From: Aquamicrobium sp. LC103
Lineage (GTDB): Bacteria; Pseudomonadota; Alphaproteobacteria; Rhizobiales; Rhizobiaceae
Assembly (NCBI RefSeq): GCF_001014615.2
Contig: NZ_LBCQ02000003.1
Span: forward strand, 186,001-250,000
DNA length: 64,000 nt
Direction of reading: 5' to 3'
In this document: one piece after another, positions 21,871 to 31,300 of the stretch
How positions within the stretch are numbered: the first letter of the stretch is position 1
Layout: every line of letters begins with the position of its first letter
Position numbers and translations under genes: made by a program
The notes under the pieces: model-generated
What the model was told of the DNA's origin: nothing
Databases searched by the model: none
The model's input: the letters and a program-made list of their open reading frames with translations, nothing else

Positions 21871-22120
21871 AATAACCTCCACCAACACGCCAGAGGAGGG
21901 TTTCCGCAGGCGGCATGAGGGCATCATCCGTTTATCGCGCATTAAGCCTAACGAACGGTTAGCGGGCTGATTTGACATGCGGCCGCCTTCCCTGCGCGTG
22001 CGGCTTCACGCGTCATGCACAGTTCATCTTCCCCGCGAACTGGACTCGTCCGCGAGCCCCGTTAACAATCGCCGCGGCGCCGGCTTCACGGCGACCGGTT
22101 TGCGGCAAAGGGAGGAAATG

Positions 22121-23572
22121 ATGAAGATGCGCTCGATCCTGCTCGCGGCGTTGATGAGTTCGGCGGCCACGTCGGCCTTCGCACAGGAGACCAAGTCGGC
22201 CGATGTCGATACCTCGGCCATCGTTGCCGAGTACTCGTCCCGCATGAAGGAGGTGGCGCACAAAATCTGGGAGCACCCGGAACTCGGCTATCTGGAAAAC
22301 GAGACCTCCGCCCTTCTGCAGGAAGAGCTGAAGGCCGCGGGCTTCGAGGTCGAAAGCGGCGTGGCCGGCATTCCCACGGCCTTCACGGCGAAGGCGGGAA
22401 GCGGCGACGGACCGGTCATCGCGATATTGGCCGAAATGGACGCCCTTCCCGGCTTCTCGCAGGCCGCGACGCCGGTGAAGGAGGCGGTCGATGGCATCGG
22501 CTCGGGGCACGCATGCGGCCATCATCTCTTCGGCGCCGGATCGGTCGGCGCGGCGATCGCGATCAAGAAGTGGCTCGAGGAGACCGGCACGCCCGGCCAG
22601 ATCCGCCTCTACGGCACGCCGGCCGAGGAAGGTGGTTCCGGCAAGGTCTACATGGTCCGCGGCGGATTGTTCTCCGACGTCGACACGGTTCTGCACTGGC
22701 ATCCGAGCGATGGCAATTCGGCCGCCCAGGGCGGCACGCTCTCCAACATCAGCGGCAAGTTCCGTTTCCACGGCAAGTCGGCACACGCCGCCATGGCGCC
22801 CGACAAGGGCCGCTCCGCGCTCGACGGCGTGGAAGCGCTCAACTTCATGGTCAACGCCATGCGCGAGCACGTCCCGCAGGAGACCCGCATCCACTACGCG
22901 ATCACCAATGGCGGCGCCGCGCCGAACGTCGTGCCCGACTTCGCCGAGGTCTACTACTACGTCCGCCACCCCGACCCGGCCGTCGTCGCCGACGTCATAG
23001 CGCGCGTCAAGAAGGCGGCCGAGGGCGCGGCGCTCGGAACCGAGACGAGCTACGAGTTCGAGGTGCTGGGCGGGGTCTACAGCATCCTTCCCAACGACAC
23101 GCTCGGAAAGGCGATGCATGAGAGCCTCGCAAGTGTCGGCGCGCCGCAATGGAGCGAGGCCGACATGAAATTCGCAGAGGAACTGCAGCAGTCGCTGCAG
23201 AACAAGCCGCCGCTGTCGAGCGCGGCCGAGATAGGGGAATACACTTTCGGCGGCGTGGGCTATGCTTCGACCGACGTCGGAGACGTGAGCTGGGCGGCGC
23301 CGACGGTCGGGCTCGGAACCGCGACATGGGTCCCGGGCGTTCCAGCCCATAGCTGGCAGGCGGTCGCCTCGGGCGGCATGGATATCGGCTACAAGGGCAT
23401 GGATGTCGCGGCCAAGACGCTCGCCGCGATGGCGGTCAGGCTCTTCTCGGAACCGGCGCTCGTCGAGCAGGCCAGGGCAGAGTTCGACAAAGCCCGCGGC
23501 GAGGGCTTCGAATACCGCCCGCTGATCGGTGATCGCGAGCCGCCGCTGGACTATCGCGTCGCCGGCGAGTGA
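22121..23572 (+). CDS. Exported AbgB-like M20 family amidohydrolase
   Basis: This is a zinc peptidase of the M20D family, closest in layout to AbgB, the catalytic subunit of p-aminobenzoyl-glutamate hydrolase. The 483-residue product has a Sec signal peptide (about residues 1-22, cleavage after SAFA-Q) and the metal-site motif GHACGHHLFG. The substrate region STPAEEGGSGK is present as YGTPAEEGGSG, as are the dimerisation-domain FHGKSAHAA and the AbgB-like late motif STDVGDVSWAAPT. Ribosome-binding GGAGG (22111-22115) fits the ATG at 22121; ATGs at 22118 and 22127 are alternatives. E. coli AbgB is cytoplasmic, so the signal peptide is notable and suggests a periplasmic amide or peptide substrate. 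The PLP gene downstream is on the same strand, 84 bp away. Confidence 0.85.
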   Translation: MKMRSILLAALMSSAATSAFAQETKSADVDTSAIVAEYSSRMKEVAHKIWEHPELGYLENETSALLQEELKAAGFEVESGVAGIPTAFTAKAGSGDGPVIAILAEMDALPGFSQAATPVKEAVDGIGSGHACGHHLFGAGSVGAAIAIKKWLEETGTPGQIRLYGTPAEEGGSGKVYMVRGGLFSDVDTVLHWHPSDGNSAAQGGTLSNISGKFRFHGKSAHAAMAPDKGRSALDGVEALNFMVNAMREHVPQETRIHYAITNGGAAPNVVPDFAEVYYYVRHPDPAVVADVIARVKKAAEGAALGTETSYEFEVLGGVYSILPNDTLGKAMHESLASVGAPQWSEADMKFAEELQQSLQNKPPLSSAAEIGEYTFGGVGYASTDVGDVSWAAPTVGLGTATWVPGVPAHSWQAVASGGMDIGYKGMDVAAKTLAAMAVRLFSEPALVEQARAEFDKARGEGFEYRPLIGDREPPLDYRVAGE

Positions 23573-23656
23573 TCCCTTCCAACCCCGCGCGATCCGGGCG
23601 ATTGTCCGGGTCGCCGCCTGCCTGCGGGCCGGCACAACAGCTCCGGAGAACAGTCG

Positions 23657-24772
23657 ATGCCGCACGGTCCCGATGAACGCGCCGCCCGCTTGGCGCATCT
23701 GCGCGGGCAGAGGCTGAAGAAGGGCGATCCCGTCGCCCTGCCCCTGACGATGTCGACCATGTTCCATCTGCCGGGCGATCCGGCGGGCTTCAAGCAGTAT
23801 GGCCGCTTCTCCAACCCGACATGGGATGCGCTCGAAGAGATGCTGTCGCATCTGGAGGACGCGCCTGCGCTGGGCTTCCCGTCCGGCATGGCGGCCAGCA
23901 GCGCGGTCTTCTATGCGCTGCTCAAGACCGGCGACCGCATCCTCTTGCCGTCCGACGGCTACTATACCACGCGCGTCCTTTCGGACCGTTTCCTCACCCG
24001 CATGGGCATCGGCTTCGACACCCGTCCGACCGCGACCTTCCTCGACGGCGGCTTCGACGGCTATCGCATGGTCTTCGTCGAGACGCCGGCCAATCCCAGC
24101 CTCGACATCTGCGACATCGCGGCCGTCGCCCGGGCCGCGCACGAGGCCGGTGCGATCGTCGTCGCCGACAACACGACGATGACGCCCTACGGCCAGCGAC
24201 CACTCGATCTGGGTGCCGACATCGTCGTGGCCGCCGACACCAAGGCGCCCAACGGCCATTCCGACGTGCTTTTCGGCCATGTCGCGAGCCGCGACACGGA
24301 AATCATGGCCGCCGTGGCTGACTGGCGCAAGCTCGCCGGCGGCATACCCGGCCCCTTCGAGGCCTGGCTGGTCCATCGCGGGCTCGAAACCCTGCACGTC
24401 CGCTTCGAGCGCATGTGCGACACCGCCGAGACGATCGCGCCGCGGCTCGCCGCGCACGAGGCGGTGAAATCCGTGCGCTATCCGGGTCTGCCTGGCGACC
24501 CGTCGCACAATCTCGCCCGCGCGCAGATGCAGCGCTTCGGCTTCCTCGTCGGCCTGACGCTGGCGTCGAAGGAAACGGCGGAACGCTTCATCGGCGAATG
24601 CGAGCTGATCCAGCCCGCGACCTCCTTCGGCGGCGTTCATACTTCCGCCGAGCGGCGTGCGCGCTGGGGCGATGCGGTGGACGATGGCTTCGTGCGCCTG
24701 TCGGTCGGCTGCGAGCCGACGGAAGCGCTGTGGGCGGCGATCGAGCAGGCGCTCGACCGTGCGACAACTTGA
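23657..24772 (+). CDS. Cystathionine gamma/beta-lyase-like PLP enzyme
   Basis: This 371-residue protein belongs to the Cys/Met-metabolism PLP-dependent family (fold type I). It shows YGRFSNPTWDALEEML near residue 48, GFPSGMAASSAVF, VETPANPSLDICDI with the cofactor-binding region, ADNTTMTPYGQRPLDLGAD and the PLP lysine K196 in AADTKAPNGHSD. The usual motif around the lysine is SxTKYxxGHSD, so the missing Ser and Tyr make it a divergent member. Its exact reaction (beta- or gamma-elimination, which substrate) cannot be read from sequence. It follows the M20 amidohydrolase on the same strand, perhaps acting on an amino acid that enzyme releases; this is inference. Confidence 0.82.
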   Translation: MPHGPDERAARLAHLRGQRLKKGDPVALPLTMSTMFHLPGDPAGFKQYGRFSNPTWDALEEMLSHLEDAPALGFPSGMAASSAVFYALLKTGDRILLPSDGYYTTRVLSDRFLTRMGIGFDTRPTATFLDGGFDGYRMVFVETPANPSLDICDIAAVARAAHEAGAIVVADNTTMTPYGQRPLDLGADIVVAADTKAPNGHSDVLFGHVASRDTEIMAAVADWRKLAGGIPGPFEAWLVHRGLETLHVRFERMCDTAETIAPRLAAHEAVKSVRYPGLPGDPSHNLARAQMQRFGFLVGLTLASKETAERFIGECELIQPATSFGGVHTSAERRARWGDAVDDGFVRLSVGCEPTEALWAAIEQALDRATT

Positions 24773-24816
24773 ATCGGTTTCTCCGCCGATCCGGCCAAGG
24801 GATTGAAAAGTAAAGC

Positions 24817-25262
24817 GTCAGCCGGCCTGTAAGCCGGGTTCTGTATGGCCCCGGCACCCTTGCGGATGCCGAAACGTGGCGGCCATTCATCTTGGGCGGA
24901 TGTCACCATCCGCCTCACGCAACCTACCCGGGCGACTGGGCCGGAAACTGCCCTGAAGGTTTCCCTTCGCGCCGCCCCTATTCGGTTTTGCTCCCGGTGG
25001 GGTTTACCGTGCCGCTCCTGTTGCCAGTCGCGCGGTGGGCTCTTACCCCACCCTTTCACCCTTACCCCGCCAGTATTTCGGCTCGATCGATCCGGTCATC
25101 GCCGGCTGAGCCGAAATACAGGCGGGGCGGTCTGCTTTCTGTGGCACTTTCCCTGAGGTCGCCCTCGCCGGACGTTATCCGGCACCGTGTCTCCATGGAG
25201 CCCGGACTTTCCTCACCAGCGGCCTTTCGGCGTTTGCTGGTGCGGCCGCCCGGCCGGCTGAC
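24817..25262 (-). ncRNA. rnpB: RNase P RNA component (class A)
   Basis: On the minus strand the region begins GTCAGCCGGCC, which pairs perfectly over 11 bp (helix P1) with the 3' end GGCCGGCTGAC. Near the 5' end it contains the conserved core GAGGAAAGTCCGGGCTCC, and near the 3' end GGTTGCGTGAGGC and ACAGAACCCGGCTTA, all hallmarks of bacterial type A RNase P RNA. The length of about 446 nt is within the alphaproteobacterial range. The RNA is the catalytic subunit that removes 5' leaders from tRNA precursors. A promoter with correct spacing lies immediately upstream. Confidence 0.95.
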
Positions 25263-25268
25263 AATGCG

Positions 25269-25297
25269 TATAAAGGGGTTCGCGGTTAAAAACGCAA
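25269..25297 (-). promoter_or_regulatory. rnpB: rnpB promoter
   Basis: On the minus strand TTGCGT (25292-25297) and TTTATA (25269-25274) are spaced by 17 bp. The predicted start point, seven bases after the -10, coincides with the G that opens helix P1. The agreement between promoter spacing and RNA 5' end supports both calls. Confidence 0.7.
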
Positions 25298-25361
25298 CCT
25301 CTTGAAGCGCCGTCGGCAGGAAAAAATTCCGCCTCCCGCCGAACGACGCTCCCGATGGCGA

Positions 25362-26219
25362 TTACTTGCCCATGTGCTGCTTGACCTTGGCGCAATAGGC
25401 CGCCGAGATCTTGTTCATGCGCTTGGCCGCATGGCCGGCATTGTATTTGAGGATCGTGCCGCAGGTCGAACCGCCGCCAAGCTCCTGCGCCATGGCGAGA
25501 TACTTCATGCCGTAGCGGATGTTCGTGTCCGGATCATAGAGCCCCTTGACGCTGCCGCTGTAGCCCAGCATGCGCGCGGTCGCCGGCTTGATCTGCATCA
25601 GCCCGATTTCGCCCGCCTGCCCGCGGGCGTCCTGGCGATAATTGCTTTCGACCCTGATGACCGCATGCGCCAGCGCCGGGGAGATCCCGTGGGCGCTCGC
25701 ATATTTGGTGACGATGGTCTGGTAGCGCGTGCCGCCCGCGAGGGATGCGGCCTTGGCTTTCGTGCTTGCCGGCAGGTCCGAACCCTTCTTGGCTGCGACG
25801 GAGGCCGTGGTCGTCTTGTCGACGCCGCGCTTCGACGTGGACTTCCTGGCCCTTGCGGTGACCTTGGGCGCCTTGGCCGTCTTCTCGGCCTTCGCGGCCG
25901 GGGCCTTGCTCCTCGCGGCGGGAGCCTTGGCCTTCTCCGCCACCTCGGCGACCGGAGCGGTCCGGGCGGGATAGGTGGCAACGCTATTGTACTCGTTGAC
26001 CTTGTGCCAGTTGGCCTGCGGACTTGCCGCGGGTTTCGCGCTGGCTTGGGTTTCTTTCTGAGCCGACGGCTTCGTCTTGTTGTTTTCCTTGGCCTGTTGC
26101 GCCTTTCCGGTTTTCTCCCAGATGGCACGCATGTCCATGTCACGGGAGGAATCCGCATGCGCGGCAATAGTGGTCAGCCCGGCAGCGAGGGCTGCCGCCA
26201 GCACGGTCACTTTTCTCAT
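25362..26219 (-). CDS. Periplasmic lytic transglycosylase (SLT domain)
   Basis: This is a soluble lytic transglycosylase-type enzyme that cleaves the glycan strand of peptidoglycan to 1,6-anhydromuropeptides. The 285-residue product has a Sec signal peptide (cleavage after AAHA, about residue 22) and a long low-complexity Lys/Ala/Pro linker (about 35-160). The C-terminal SLT domain has catalytic Glu191 in HAVIRVESNYRQDARG and the GEIGLMQIKPATARMLGY motif that follows. AELGGGSTCGTILKYNAGH marks the end of the fold. The basic linker may sit in the cell wall. The gene lies between rnpB and the amidase gene, on the same strand as both, with a 187-bp spacer upstream in which I see no gene. Confidence 0.88.
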   Translation of the reverse strand: MRKVTVLAAALAAGLTTIAAHADSSRDMDMRAIWEKTGKAQQAKENNKTKPSAQKETQASAKPAASPQANWHKVNEYNSVATYPARTAPVAEVAEKAKAPAARSKAPAAKAEKTAKAPKVTARARKSTSKRGVDKTTTASVAAKKGSDLPASTKAKAASLAGGTRYQTIVTKYASAHGISPALAHAVIRVESNYRQDARGQAGEIGLMQIKPATARMLGYSGSVKGLYDPDTNIRYGMKYLAMAQELGGGSTCGTILKYNAGHAAKRMNKISAAYCAKVKQHMGK

Positions 26220-26406
26220 CAGTACCTATCGTTCTTGCTGGCCGTGCGATGAAGTCGCGCGGCAGGTTTTCGTTGCGCCGGGCCACACACAAGAAGGCTC
26301 GACGACGGCGATGGAAAAGCGATGTGCCGAGCGACTTGGCGTCAATGATGACCGGCCAAGTCAAAAAAAGTTACAGAATATTACCATATGCTGAAACGAC
26401 GGATCG

Positions 26407-27171
26407 TCACCCGATCCGGTCGGGCAGCGCCGACAGCAGGCGATGAAGCGTCTCGATCGTCGACTGGTCGGCAACGCCGTCAATCCGCTCGGGCCGGAAA
26501 TGACGCTGAAAGGCTTCGACGGCCCTGTGCGTCGCGTCATCGAACAAACCGTTGATTTCTATGCCATATCCATAAAGGCCGAGCATCGACTGCAGCGCTT
26601 CCACCGGTTCGCCGCCGTCGCCCATCGCCAGAAATCGGCCGCCGCGCACCGGCGACGGCTCGACATAGTGGCCGACGCCGAGCTCGGCCATCCGACGCCA
26701 CGGAAACCGCGATCCCGGGTCGATTTTTCGCCCGGGCGCGACGTCGGAATGCGCGAGAACGCGTTCCGGAAAAATCGCGTGGCGCGCGCAAATGTCACGG
26801 CAAAGACCTGCAACCGCGTCGATCTGGACCTCCGGAAATTCCGGAAAATCGGCAAGATCGCCCGAATTCACGATCTCGATGCCGACCGAAAAGGAGTTGA
26901 CGTCCGCCCTTTCCTGCCAGGAACCCCTGCCCGCGTGCCAGGCGCGGTCGGCCTCGCGCACGAGCTGCACGATCCTGCCGTCCTCGTAGACCAGATAGTG
27001 GGACGAGACCTCGCTGTCTGGATTGCACAGCCAGGCTTCCGCCGCCGCGCCGCTCTCCATGCCGGTATAGTGCAGGATCACGCAGTCCGGCTTGAGCCCG
27101 TCGCGCCTCGCGCCGAAATTCGGCGAGACATGAACCTCGGCTCCGGGATAGTCGGGTTCAAATCCGCTCAT
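26407..27171 (-). CDS. N-acetylmuramoyl-L-alanine amidase, AmpD/AmiD type
   Basis: The enzyme cuts the bond between MurNAc and L-alanine in muropeptides. The 254-residue product has an N-terminal amidase_2 domain with expected zinc ligands His34 (VILHYTG), His141 (VLAHSD) and Asp151 (GRKIDPG), and a C-terminal peptidoglycan-binding domain 1 (about 180-250, LYGYGIEINGLFDDATHRAVEAFQRHF). No signal peptide is visible, so it may act in the cytoplasm in muropeptide recycling like AmpD. The added binding domain resembles AmiD. I chose the ATG at 27171 because MSGFEPDYPGAEV matches the family start; upstream ATGs (27201, 27231) are in frame. It overlaps the J-domain gene by 14 bp, which suggests co-transcription. 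Confidence 0.87.
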   Translation of the reverse strand: MSGFEPDYPGAEVHVSPNFGARRDGLKPDCVILHYTGMESGAAAEAWLCNPDSEVSSHYLVYEDGRIVQLVREADRAWHAGRGSWQERADVNSFSVGIEIVNSGDLADFPEFPEVQIDAVAGLCRDICARHAIFPERVLAHSDVAPGRKIDPGSRFPWRRMAELGVGHYVEPSPVRGGRFLAMGDGGEPVEALQSMLGLYGYGIEINGLFDDATHRAVEAFQRHFRPERIDGVADQSTIETLHRLLSALPDRIG

Positions 27172-27877
27172 GCACACGCCGGTTTCGCTCGATCCGTTCA
27201 TAGGCGGTGTTGATGGCGGCGAGCCTCGCATTGGCGATCGCGATGAATTCCTCCGGCACGCCGCGCGCGATCAGCCTGTCGGGATGGTTCTCCCCCACCA
27301 ATGTGCGGTAGCGGCGCCGAACCTCCTCGAAGGGCGTCGCTGCCTGGAGCCCGAGGACGATGTAGGGATCGCTCTCGCCGAGAATGACGTGCCGCGAGGC
27401 GATCTGGTCGAAATGAGCATCGTTTATCTCGAATATCTCGGCGACGCGGTGCAGAAAGGCCATTTCCTGCTCATGCACCAGCCCGTCCGCCTTGGCGATG
27501 TGGAACAGCCCGTCGAGAATGTCCTCCAGCATCATGCAGTTCGGCCGGCCGGAGCCGCACAGGCCCGCCATGCGTTCGGCATAGGTTTCGAAGCCGGCAA
27601 TGTCCTGCTTGGCGAGATCGTAGAGCCGCGCGACGTTGCGGGCCTCCTCGCGCGGCACGGAGAATATCTCGTGGAAGGCCCGGATCTCGGCATGGGAGAC
27701 GATGCCGTCCGCCTTCGCCATCTTGGCCGACAATGCGATCATGGCGACGGAAAAGGCCACGCGGCGGCGAAGCTCCGGGTCGCCCTCCAGGATGGTGCGG
27801 AACACCTCCAGGAGATTCGAAAGCGCCGAACCCGGCGCTCTGGCTACAAATTCGGCTATGCGGGCCCAGACAGACAT
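27158..27877 (-). CDS. TerB-like/J-domain protein (DjlA family)
   Basis: The 239-residue product joins an N-terminal TerB-like helical domain (about 35-155, with MAKADGIVSHAEI and HIAKADGLVHEQEM repeats) to a C-terminal J domain with the HPD motif at 198-200, which stimulates DnaK-type chaperones. This is the DjlA layout, but the N-terminal membrane anchor of E. coli DjlA is absent, so a soluble cochaperone is likely. It overlaps the downstream amidase gene and is probably in one transcript with it. The link between a cochaperone and a wall amidase recurs in Rhizobiales, but its meaning is unknown to me. Confidence 0.85.
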   Translation of the reverse strand: MSVWARIAEFVARAPGSALSNLLEVFRTILEGDPELRRRVAFSVAMIALSAKMAKADGIVSHAEIRAFHEIFSVPREEARNVARLYDLAKQDIAGFETYAERMAGLCGSGRPNCMMLEDILDGLFHIAKADGLVHEQEMAFLHRVAEIFEINDAHFDQIASRHVILGESDPYIVLGLQAATPFEEVRRRYRTLVGENHPDRLIARGVPEEFIAIANARLAAINTAYERIERNRRVHERI

Positions 27878-27996
27878 CGCCGTTTAATAGGATGATTTCC
27901 CGCGGAAGGCGAGACCAGTTTCTACGTGTCGGATGATCACATCGCATGCGAAGGGCCAGGCACCTGCCTGGCCCTCGATTGTCGACTGTCGCGCAC

Positions 27997-28197
27997 TTAC
28001 TGCGCCGGAGCAGGCTCCGTCGCCGGCGGCGTGGTGGCCGGCGGAGTTGCAGGATCGGTCGGCGCGGCGCCCGGGTCAGGCGTGGTCGCCGGCGCTTCCG
28101 GCTGGACGCCCTGGGTGGTCGTCTCGTCGGTGTCGCTGCAGGCGGCAAGACCCAGAAGGGCGATGCCGGAAATAGAAGCCAGGATCAGCTTTTTCAT
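27997..28197 (-). CDS. Small proline-rich lipoprotein
   Basis: A 66-residue product with an N-terminal lipoprotein signal MKKLILASISGIALLGLAAC; the lipidated cysteine is at position 20. The mature part is only Pro, Thr, Ala, Asp and Glu-rich low complexity and has no fold that I recognise. AGGAGAA five bases before the ATG at 28197 supports this start over an upstream in-frame ATG at 28215. No function can be given. It may be a surface or periplasmic spacer-type lipoprotein. Confidence 0.65.
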   Translation of the reverse strand: MKKLILASISGIALLGLAACSDTDETTTQGVQPEAPATTPDPGAAPTDPATPPATTPPATEPAPAQ

Positions 28198-28392
28198 CTC
28201 AATTCTCCTTCTCATGACGCCCGATGGGAGCGGGCATCCGAGAGAAGAATGCGCATGCCGGCGCTTGGTTTCGTAACGTTGAATTACGCACTGTTACAGG
28301 GACTTCCGACATGGGACGCGACTTACTCGTTGCTCCCGGGTCCATTCCTGCCTAACACGTAGGAAACTGGAAAAAGAGGGGAGACGAGCGCG

Positions 28393-31300
28393 ATGACGGG
28401 CAGGTGGGATTTCTGGATCGATCGCGGCGGCACCTTCACCGACGTCATCGGCCGGGATCCCGACGGCGGCCTGCATCCGCTGAAGCTTCTTTCCGAGAAT
28501 CCCGAAGCCTACCGCGATGCCGCGATCGAGGGCATCCGCACCCTGCTCGGCGTCGAGCCCGGCGAGCCGGTCCCCTCGCAGCGCATCGGCGACATCAAGA
28601 TGGGCACGACAGTTGCCACCAACGCGCTCCTGGAGCGCAAGGGCGACCGGGTGCTGCTCCTCGTTACCAGGGGGTTTCGCGATGCGCTGCGCATCGCCTA
28701 CCAGGCGCGGCCCGACATCTTCGCCAAGGAGATCGTCCTGCCCGAACAGCTCTACGAGCGTGTCGTCGAGGTCGACGAGCGCGTGCGGGCCGACGGCACG
28801 GTGGAAGCCGCTCCCGACATGGACGCCGTGAACCGTGAGATCGCCAGGGCGCGTGCCGACGGCATCGACGCCGTAGCCATCGTCTTCATGCATGCCTGGA
28901 AATATCCGCGACATGAGGAAATGGTGGCAAGGCTTTGCGAGGATTCCGGTTTCTCGCAGATCTCGGTCTCGAACCGTGTCTCGCCGCTGGTCAAGCTCGT
29001 CGGGCGCGGCGACACCACGGTGGTTGACGCCTATCTTTCGCCCATCCTGTCGCGATATGTGCGCCAGGTGGCGGGGGAGCTGGGCGTTCTGCCTCAACGG
29101 GCGGAGCCAGGCGAGCGCCCGGCCGTGAGCCCAAGATTGATGTTCATGATGTCCTCCGGCGGTTTGACCGCGGCGGAGATGTTCCAGGGCAAGGACGCGA
29201 TCTTGTCCGGTCCCGCCGGCGGCGTGGTCGGCATGGTGGAGACGGCGCGGCTCGCCGGCTTCGACAAGGTCATCGGCTTCGACATGGGAGGCACCTCGAC
29301 CGACGTCACCCATTACGATGGCGATTACGAGCGCGCCTTCGACACCGAGGTCGCCGGCGTGCGCATCCGCGCGCCGATGATGCGCATCCACACGGTGGCG
29401 GCCGGCGGCGGCTCGGTGCTCCACTACGAGGCCGGACGCTTCCAGGCGGGCCCGGATTCGGCCGGCGCCAATCCCGGCCCCGCCTGCTACCGGCGCGGCG
29501 GCCCCCTCGCCGTCACCGACGCCAATGTCATGCTCGGCAAGCTCCAGCCGGATTTCTTCCCGGCGATCTTCGGCCCGAACCAGGATCAGCCGCTGGACGG
29601 GCAGATCGTGCGCGACCGCTTCGTAGAGATGGCGGCGGAGATCGGCGACGGCCGCGATCCCGAGGCGGTGGCCGAGGGCTTCGTCACCATTGCCGTCGAG
29701 AACATGGCCAACGCCATCAAGAAGATCTCCGTGCAGCGCGGCTACGACGTCACCGAATATCTGCTCAACTGCTTCGGCGGCGCCGGCGGCCAGCACGCCT
29801 GCCTCGTCGCCGACGCGCTCGGCATGGAGGCGGTGCTGGTGCATCCCTTCTCCGGCCTGCTCTCGGCCTACGGTATCGGGCTTTCGGCCATCTTCGCCTC
29901 GCGCCAGCAGGCACTGCTGAAACCGTTCGTCGAGGCGTCCCGCGAGGAGATCGAGGGCACCCTGGCCGATTTGCGCGAGGCGGTCGCGGCCGAACTCGCC
30001 GCGCAGGGCGTCACCGGCGAGCATATCGGCTGGAAACCCGTGCTGCAGATCCGCTACGATGGAACCGACACCGCGCTGCCCGTCAACTTCGAGGCACGCT
30101 CGATCGACACGGCGAGGGCCGATTTCGAGGCCGCCCACAAGGCGCAGTTCGGCTTCGTCTACGAGAACAAGCCGATCGTGGTGGAATCGGTGAGTCTCGA
30201 GGGTTCCGACATCCGCAACACGGGCCGCGACGAGGCCGACCGCGACACCACCGCCGGCGAAACCGCGCCGTCGCAGGCCCGCAAGGTCTATTTCGACGGC
30301 GAATGGCGCGACACCGGCATCTTCCGCCGCGAGGAGCTTGCGCCCGGCAACCGCATCGCCGGCCCCGCCCTCCTCATCGAGAGCCATCAGACCATCGTGA
30401 TCGAGCCCGGCTGGCAGGCCGAGATCACCGCCAAGAACCACGTCCTCCTGCGCCGTTTCGAGAAGAAGCGCCGGCAGGCCGCGCTTGGCACGGAGGCTGA
30501 TCCGGTCATGCTGGAGGTCTTCAACAACCTCTTCATGTCGATCGCCGAGCAGATGGGCGTGACGTTGCAGAACACCGCCTATTCGGTCAACATCAAGGAG
30601 CGGCTCGATTTCTCCTGCGCCGTGTTCGACCACGAGGGCGCGCTGGTGGCGAACGCACCGCACATGCCCGTCCATCTCGGTTCCATGGACCGTTCCGTCG
30701 AGACGATCATCCGCCTCAACCGCGGCGACATCCATCCCGGCGACGTCTTCGCGCTCAACGCGCCCTACAATGGCGGCACGCACCTGCCGGACATCACAGT
30801 GGTGACGCCGGTGTTCGAGGAGATAAGGCCGACCGCCCCCTCCACCGCCTTGCGTGGTGGAGGGGGCACGAGCGAACCCCGCATTCTCTTCTGGGTCGCC
30901 TCGCGCGGCCATCATGCCGATGTCGGCGGCACGGCACCGGGCTCGATGACGCCGCTGGCGACCACGGTCGACGAGGAGGGCGTGCTCTTCGACAATTTCC
31001 GCCTGGTCGAGCGCGGGCGCTTTCGCGAGAAGGAGCTCCACCGGCTCCTTACCGACCACCCCTACCCCGCCCGAAATCCACAGCAGAACATCGCCGACCT
31101 CAAGGCGCAGATCGCCGCCAACGAGAAGGGCGTGGCGGAACTCCGGAAGATGGTCGCCCATTTCGGGCTTCCCGTGGTCGAGGCCTATATGGGCCACGTC
31201 CAGGACAATGCTGCCGAGAGCGTGCGCCGCGTGCTGGAGCGCCTGCCGGACGAATCCTCATACGAATATCCGACCGATACGGGCCAGGTGATCAAGGTGA

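Noticed and set aside
22013-24640. Open frame of 875 codons on the minus strand across the amidohydrolase and PLP genes
   Set aside because: It spans two real genes and their spacer on the other strand with no domain signature.
24892-25305. Short open frames across the RNase P RNA region
   Set aside because: The DNA shows the conserved RNase P RNA core and P1 helix, so the frames are accidental.
28294-31197. Open frame of 967 codons on the minus strand opposite the 5-oxoprolinase gene
   Set aside because: The plus-strand product has complete family motifs; the antisense product is low-complexity His/Arg/Gly-rich sequence typical of a shadow frame.
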